From positions 167 through 20,212 of IMG/VR virus record IMGVR_UViG_3300002231_001595: DNA of 20,046 nt; one strand, given 5' to 3'. Under the pieces are notes generated by a model. It did not search any database. It saw only the letters and a program-made list of their open reading frames with translations, and had not been told where the DNA came from. The first letter of the stretch is position 1. Every line of letters begins with the position of its first letter. The position numbers were made by a program, and so were the translations under genes. Positions 20,010 through 20,046 of the stretch are shown piece by piece. The stretch is from a virus.

Positions 20010-20046
20010 GATTTCTCCTGTCGCCTCTTAGTTCAATGTAGCGCCT
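20010..20046 (-). other. Leader of the UvsY-like gene and end of an upstream gene
   Basis: This short edge holds the AGGAGA ribosome site for the gene at 20009 and probably the last codons of a gene that begins outside the window. Two frames reach a stop (TAA at 20028-20030 and TGA at 20033-20035), so the frame of the neighbour cannot be decided. Nothing else is seen. Confidence 0.4.

Overview
The window looks like part of a tailed double-stranded DNA phage genome (Caudoviricetes). All about 42 recognisable genes lie on the minus strand, so transcription runs from high to low coordinates. Most genes are small and tightly packed, and stop and start codons often overlap (ATGA, GTGA or TAATG). 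No tRNA, rRNA, CRISPR array, insertion sequence or plus-strand gene was found, and no stretch over 300 bases lacks a gene. The host is not identifiable. A lipoprotein gene with a Cys lipobox and a D/S/T/G/P-rich linker points to a Gram-negative, possibly myxobacteria-like host, but that is inference.

Layout in the direction of transcription. (1) 20009-16271: recombination and replication core: a UvsY-like mediator candidate, a gp32-like ssDNA-binding protein with the T4-type His-Cys3 zinc site, a bacterial-type RecA, and an SbcD/gp47-like nuclease. (2) 16274-12572: three small HR-x-NGLPA proteins, then an SbcC/gp46-like ATPase whose frame is broken twice, and its upstream neighbour, broken once. 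A further HR-x-NGLPA gene, a relic of another, and an 8-bp-arm hairpin follow. (3) 12560-9548: small unknowns, two more HR-x-NGLPA genes, a D12-class adenine methyltransferase, then a lipoprotein gene behind a near-consensus sigma-70 promoter so close that its mRNA should be leaderless. (4) 9516-5284: small proteins, an MPPED-like metallophosphoesterase, an HNH homing-type endonuclease, a six-repeat HR-x-GPA protein of 357 aa, and an Hjc-like PD-(D/E)XK nuclease. (5) 5287-1855: a degenerate SDR epimerase-like protein, three more HR-x-NGLPA genes, a winged-helix protein, a membrane protein and a degenerate DegT-like aminotransferase. (6) 1858-1: a ParB-domain protein, small unknowns, and the N terminus of a probable large terminase running off the left edge.

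How the genes fit together: RecA, gp32, a UvsY-like mediator, SbcC/SbcD and an Hjc-like nuclease would form a T4-style recombination-dependent replication and repair set. The methyltransferase could mark the phage DNA, and the terminase packages it. The most unusual feature is a scattered paralogous family of one- or two-repeat HR-x-NGLPA proteins (nine intact genes, one six-repeat relative, one relic) threaded through this operon. Also notable are two proteins that look like nucleotide-sugar enzymes but lack their key catalytic lysines, a 16-bp perfect hairpin inside the HNH gene, and a self-promoted leaderless lipoprotein gene.
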